A stretch of DNA of 64,000 nt, from NCBI GenBank assembly GCA_015143295.1, contig CM026567.1, positions 11,860,416 through 11,924,415 of the forward strand. Reading direction: 5' to 3'. The notes beneath the pieces are model-generated. The model saw only the letters and a program-made list of their open reading frames with translations. It had not been told where the DNA came from and ran no database searches. The stretch is from Tetracentron sinense (taxonomy: Eukaryota; Streptophyta; Magnoliopsida; Trochodendrales; Trochodendraceae). Of this stretch, positions 60,728 to 64,000 are shown piece by piece. A program made the position numbers and the translations under genes. Numbering within the stretch: position 1 is the first letter of the stretch; every line of letters begins with the position of its first letter.

Positions 60728-61153
60728 TGTTCTGCAATTTTGGCATATTTTATTGTTTCGGTCATAACTTTTGACTCGTTCGTCGGATTTTGATGATTCA
60801 ACTTGCGTTGGATTCGTCATTCGAATGGAAACATTTCGGGTGTTTTAGAATTTTTAAATTCTTCTTTATTTATTAATTTGACTACGTGAAAGTCCAATTG
60901 GCTACAAGAACACTATTCATTAGGTACGAAAAGTTCTTGGGCGTCACAATAAACATTTCACATAATACAGATAGTCACATAATGCACATATCGCAGTTCA
61001 TCAGATACACATGCACATGATAATCAGAGTGCGGAAACCAACACCTCTTTTGTTTCAACACTTGTGCATACTTTTCATAAACCATACTTTTCGAAAATCT
61101 TCGAGCTTACTTTGAAACCATACTTTGGTAACATCTTTTATTCATTGGAGACT

Positions 61154-61343
61154 GATGATTGGTACCCGTACCTGGTCTAAGTATACTAATCATCCTCTCA
61201 TGGCTTTATTACATTTTCTTACTTACTCACTTACTTTAAAACAAATAACTCATATTGTTACAGGTCTAAGTATACGAGCATCCTTTCTTTCTTACTTATG
61301 AATTGATGCTAATACCCGTACCTGGTCTAAGTATACTAGCATC
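61154..61343. repeat. Stem-loops in LTR F
   Basis: gatgatt...aatcatc (61154-61194) and gatgct...agcatc (61304-61343) enclose the same loop, acccgtacctggtctaagta. The arms differ together, as in the J array and in M (gttagtgt/acactaac at 9129-9162, ctagtgt/acactag at 9211-9242). Confidence 0.75.
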
Positions 61344-62087
61344 CGTTCAATTCTTACTTTTCTTATAAAACCTTGCATATTTCTTTACAAAACCTCAAGT
61401 CACATATACTTTGCAAAACCATTCTTAGCGATAAAACATTGTTTTCATTTCACATACTCATGCATCATCGTGTACATAGGCATCATGAGTGCACATGGTG
61501 GACAAATGAAACACATATCACATGGCACATGATCTTCTATTCTCTTTCGAAACAATAACACATAACACATGCTTTCTATTTTCTTTCAAAACAATAACAC
61601 ATGGCACATGTATAGGGTAAAATACCTAAATTCATAAAACACAAAACATTACACATGCTTTTCATTACATCATTTTCATATTACACATGTACTTTGTTTT
61701 GAAACCCCAATTTTAACAAAATCCATAAACCTCATTTTCTCTTTGTTGAAAACCTTACTTTTCATTCAAAACATATTCTTTAAACTTTGTTTTTCATAGA
61801 TGAATTATAAGAAGGATAGTTAGCGGTAGTATTTACCTTTCAAGACCGATTCACTTAGGTCTAGCGCTTTAGAAATGTCATGCAATCGAGATCCAAGCTT
61901 GAAGAGCTAGATCCAAGTTCCACCTTTGATCACAAACCCAAGCTATGAACAACCCCAGAAGAACCCAAGCCTTCTCCTCTTCTTCCTCTTTCTTTCTCTC
62001 TCTCTTTCTCTCCTTAGGGTTTGGTAACCCTTACCCCACGAAATGTGGGCTATTTATAGAGTTTGGGGTGAGCCAAAACCCCAATAC

Positions 62088-63889
62088 ATCTTGGCCAAGT
62101 AATGACCCTAAAGGTGGGGTGAATAGGGTCTATGATAGATTTAAAAATTTCAGACTAAATCTGTTATGCGGAAATAATTTTTATTACAACTAAAAATTAA
62201 TCAATGCAATACAGAAAGTAAATGAGAAAAGTTAGAAAGTCAAACACAAGGATTTGTTCGCGAGGTTCGGCAAACCCAGCCTACTCCCCGCCTCATGTTG
62301 TTCCAGCTAGAGGATTCACCACGATTCTTTAAATCGCTCAGACTTCTTCACAGGTGAAGCCTAAACCGTTAAAGCCTCTCTTCTAGTCAAGAGATATCCT
62401 TTACACTGCAAGAGCACTTCCCCTCTCTTTCTGAAACTGAAGCAACGACTTCAAATGCAAGACTCAACGATTCTTGACTTTCTCTTACAATGAAGGATTT
62501 GTTTTGAATACACTCTCTGATTTCTAGAAAGATCACTCAATAGAGGAAGTAGAAAAGCTCAGAAAATAGAGTATGGAAATTTGGTGATTTTTCACCTAGA
62601 ACAATGATGAATGATTTTCAGGTGATTTGGATTTGAGCATTAATGATTAATCATTCATATTTCATCTCTATTTATAGATCCCATAAATTTATTGCCGTTG
62701 GGGATGCATTTAATGCGATTTGCCCGTTATAAATGTAGTCGGTGTTTTTATCAACGTGGACGGGTCATCCAATCGACTGGATGCAAGCATCTAGTCGTCT
62801 GGATGATCGTAGAGTCCAGACTTAAAATTTGGACTTTCATCCAGTTGATTGGATGAAGGCATCTAGTCGTCTGGATGATGCTAATCATCCCAAACTTGAT
62901 TTTTTCAACTCTTAAAGATCCGAATGGTTTCCAAATACATTTAAAAACATTTTAGAAGATTAAAATCAAATTTTTATGGATCATTTAAATAATTTAAATG
63001 AGTTTCAGATGATCGTGATCGGATTCAAAATCGGAAAATTTTGTTCAGAACCAAAAACACATTTTTGGCCTATCCAGTTGTCTGGATGAGACCATCCAGT
63101 CGACTGGATGGTGCAATTTTTGCACGCATCTGATTTTTCAACTTTTGACACTTTGATTAGATTCAAAAACATTTTTCCTTTGATCATTAATATGATAAAC
63201 ATGTTTTTAAGATCATTTAAAAGATATAAAAGTGTTTTCTATTGATCTTTAAATTGATCAAAGAGAGCTAAATGAGAATTTTACGCACAGAGGCCAGAAT
63301 CGAGTTTTCTGGCCTATCCAGTCGTCTAGATTGTGCAAACTCTGCACCAATTTGATTTTTCAAAACTTTAAAGATTAGATTGATTTCCGCGGTTTTTTTT
63401 TTTTGACTTTTTAAATATTGTTAACTCATTTTAAGGTTCTTAAATATATTTTAATTTGGTTTTTAAGAATCCTAAGGTCTTTCTAGGTAAATGAGTTTTT
63501 TCAACAACCAACCATTGAGGACTTTTTACAATAAGTCCTAAATGCCTTCACTAACTACAACTTAACTTGTATAACCTTCTAGAGTCATGGGTCTTCATCA
63601 GATGATCATTTCTTGATATCTTCCCAAATGACTCCTTCTTTTTGTAGAGTTTGACATGAACTTCCTTGAGGTCTTTTTGGTTGCTTGAAGCTTCTTGAAA
63701 CTTTGGCTTCTTTACACGTCTTCATTTTTTATGACATATCCATGATTTGAATTGAATTGTAGCTAATGCCTTTAGATCACTGATATTCATGATTACTTAA
63801 ACTGATATTAGTACCTTAAAAATAATTTCATTATTTAGGTTATCATCAAAATCAATTAGGGTCCTTGGGTTGTAACCATTTGGCTAACA
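62088..63889 (-). mobile_element. Solo LTR H2, probably copia
   Basis: It is colinear with H1: ccaagtaatgaccctaaagg at the left and ggctaaca at the right. atac flanks it (62084-62087 and 63890-63893), possibly aatac, so the exact ends are uncertain by a base. U3 has ccagtcgactgg palindromes (62762-63330). CTATAAATAG (minus) lies near 62670. Confidence 0.65.
62762..63330. repeat. U3 palindrome cluster, H2
   Basis: Several pairs of atccagtcgactggatg-type and atctagtcgtctggatg-type motifs occur, spread more widely than in gypsy LTRs. Confidence 0.75.
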
Positions 63890-64000
63890 ATACGCCCCTC
63901 AAAATATCCCAAAAGGTCAGCTAGGCAAAAATGCTCATGACTGGTCGACCGGTCAAAACTCTCCTCTTTGCCAAAATCTTCCATAGGGATTAGTGTGAGG

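Larger units (their letters stand above)
34733..60948 (-). mobile_element. Solo gypsy LTR D, TSD ataaa, host of C1 and S3
   Basis: It starts tgtcgcacccc at 34733 and ends ttgggcgtcaca at 60948, with ataaa at 34728-34732 and 60949-60953. Own pieces are 34733-35113, 56744-57914 and 60105-60948. Joining the first two across C1 gives ctctacacactcttcctcaac, colinear with S4. It holds the double hairpin (56785-56822), two catatc palindromes (57380, 57465) and a TATA-like TTATATAAGCC (minus) near 60467. Confidence 0.9.
32562..64000 (-). mobile_element. Outermost LTR F, gypsy-type, runs off the window
   Basis: Own pieces are 32562-32843, 34618-34732, 60949-62087 and 63890-64000. It starts tatcatgacccaaaatac. 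It carries the double hairpin at 34669-34700 (gccgac/gtcggc), stem-loops at 61154-61195 and 61304-61343, TATA-like CTATAAATAG (minus) near 62050, and begins its palindrome cluster (gactggtcgaccggtc) near 63940. All else in this interval is inserted. The far end is outside, so solo or full status is unknown. Confidence 0.7.

Overview
This window is plant nuclear DNA, almost certainly from a flowering plant with a large, repeat-rich genome. It consists essentially of LTR retrotransposons of both superfamilies, Ty3/gypsy (Tekay/Del-like chromoviruses) and Ty1/copia (SIRE/Maximus-like and others), plus one MITE. I see no host gene, tRNA, rRNA or CRISPR. Evidence for a plant includes primer-binding sites complementary to initiator tRNA-Met next to LTR ends, plant-type polypurine tracts, chromodomain-tailed gypsy pol, and a Harbinger-type MITE. 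The species cannot be named from the sequence.

Left part (1-21021). A copia 3' LTR with a decayed copia interior (1-7754) is interrupted by a 3 kb solo gypsy LTR (1868-4879, TSD ataac). Next come the 5' end of a gypsy element (gag 7755-8129, PBS, LTR from 8174) and a copia LTR (9330-11415) carrying a 147-bp MITE. A rearranged junction (11416-12138) leads into gypsy element G1 (12139-21021, minus strand). G1 has nearly identical LTRs, a gag-pol with only three in-frame stops, and a GT-AG intron between gag and protease.

Middle part (21022-32561). Element E is a plus-strand, pol-less gypsy element with PBS, broken gag, PPT and 3' LTR. Solo LTRs are inserted in its 5' LTR (21392-23245) and twice in gag (24865-27077 and 27369-29713), each with a target-site duplication. 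An older LTR fragment follows (31710-32561).

Right part (32562-64000) is a nest up to five levels deep. An outer gypsy-type LTR, F, runs off the window. F contains solo LTR D (34733-60948, TSD ataaa). D contains a gag-only copia element, C1 (35114-56738, TSD ctctt). C1 contains solo LTR A (36606-41076, TSD ccctt), which contains solo LTR B (37365-39537, TSD catgt). C1 also holds a two-LTR gypsy element, G2 (43794-52774, TSD cagat), and a solo LTR of its own family (53531-54998, TSD acttt). D also holds a copia solo LTR (57915-60099, TSD cattc), and F holds two LTRs of family H.

The most unusual signals lie inside the LTRs, not in proteins. (1) A U3 module of repeated family-specific short palindromes around a conserved spacer is shared by gypsy and copia LTRs. 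(2) Several arrays of short hairpins in the transcribed R/U5 part change stem sequence between copies while keeping pairing. (3) The gag-protease intron is conserved in two diverged gypsy elements and places a stop codon in the unspliced message, a plausible switch between Gag and Gag-Pol.
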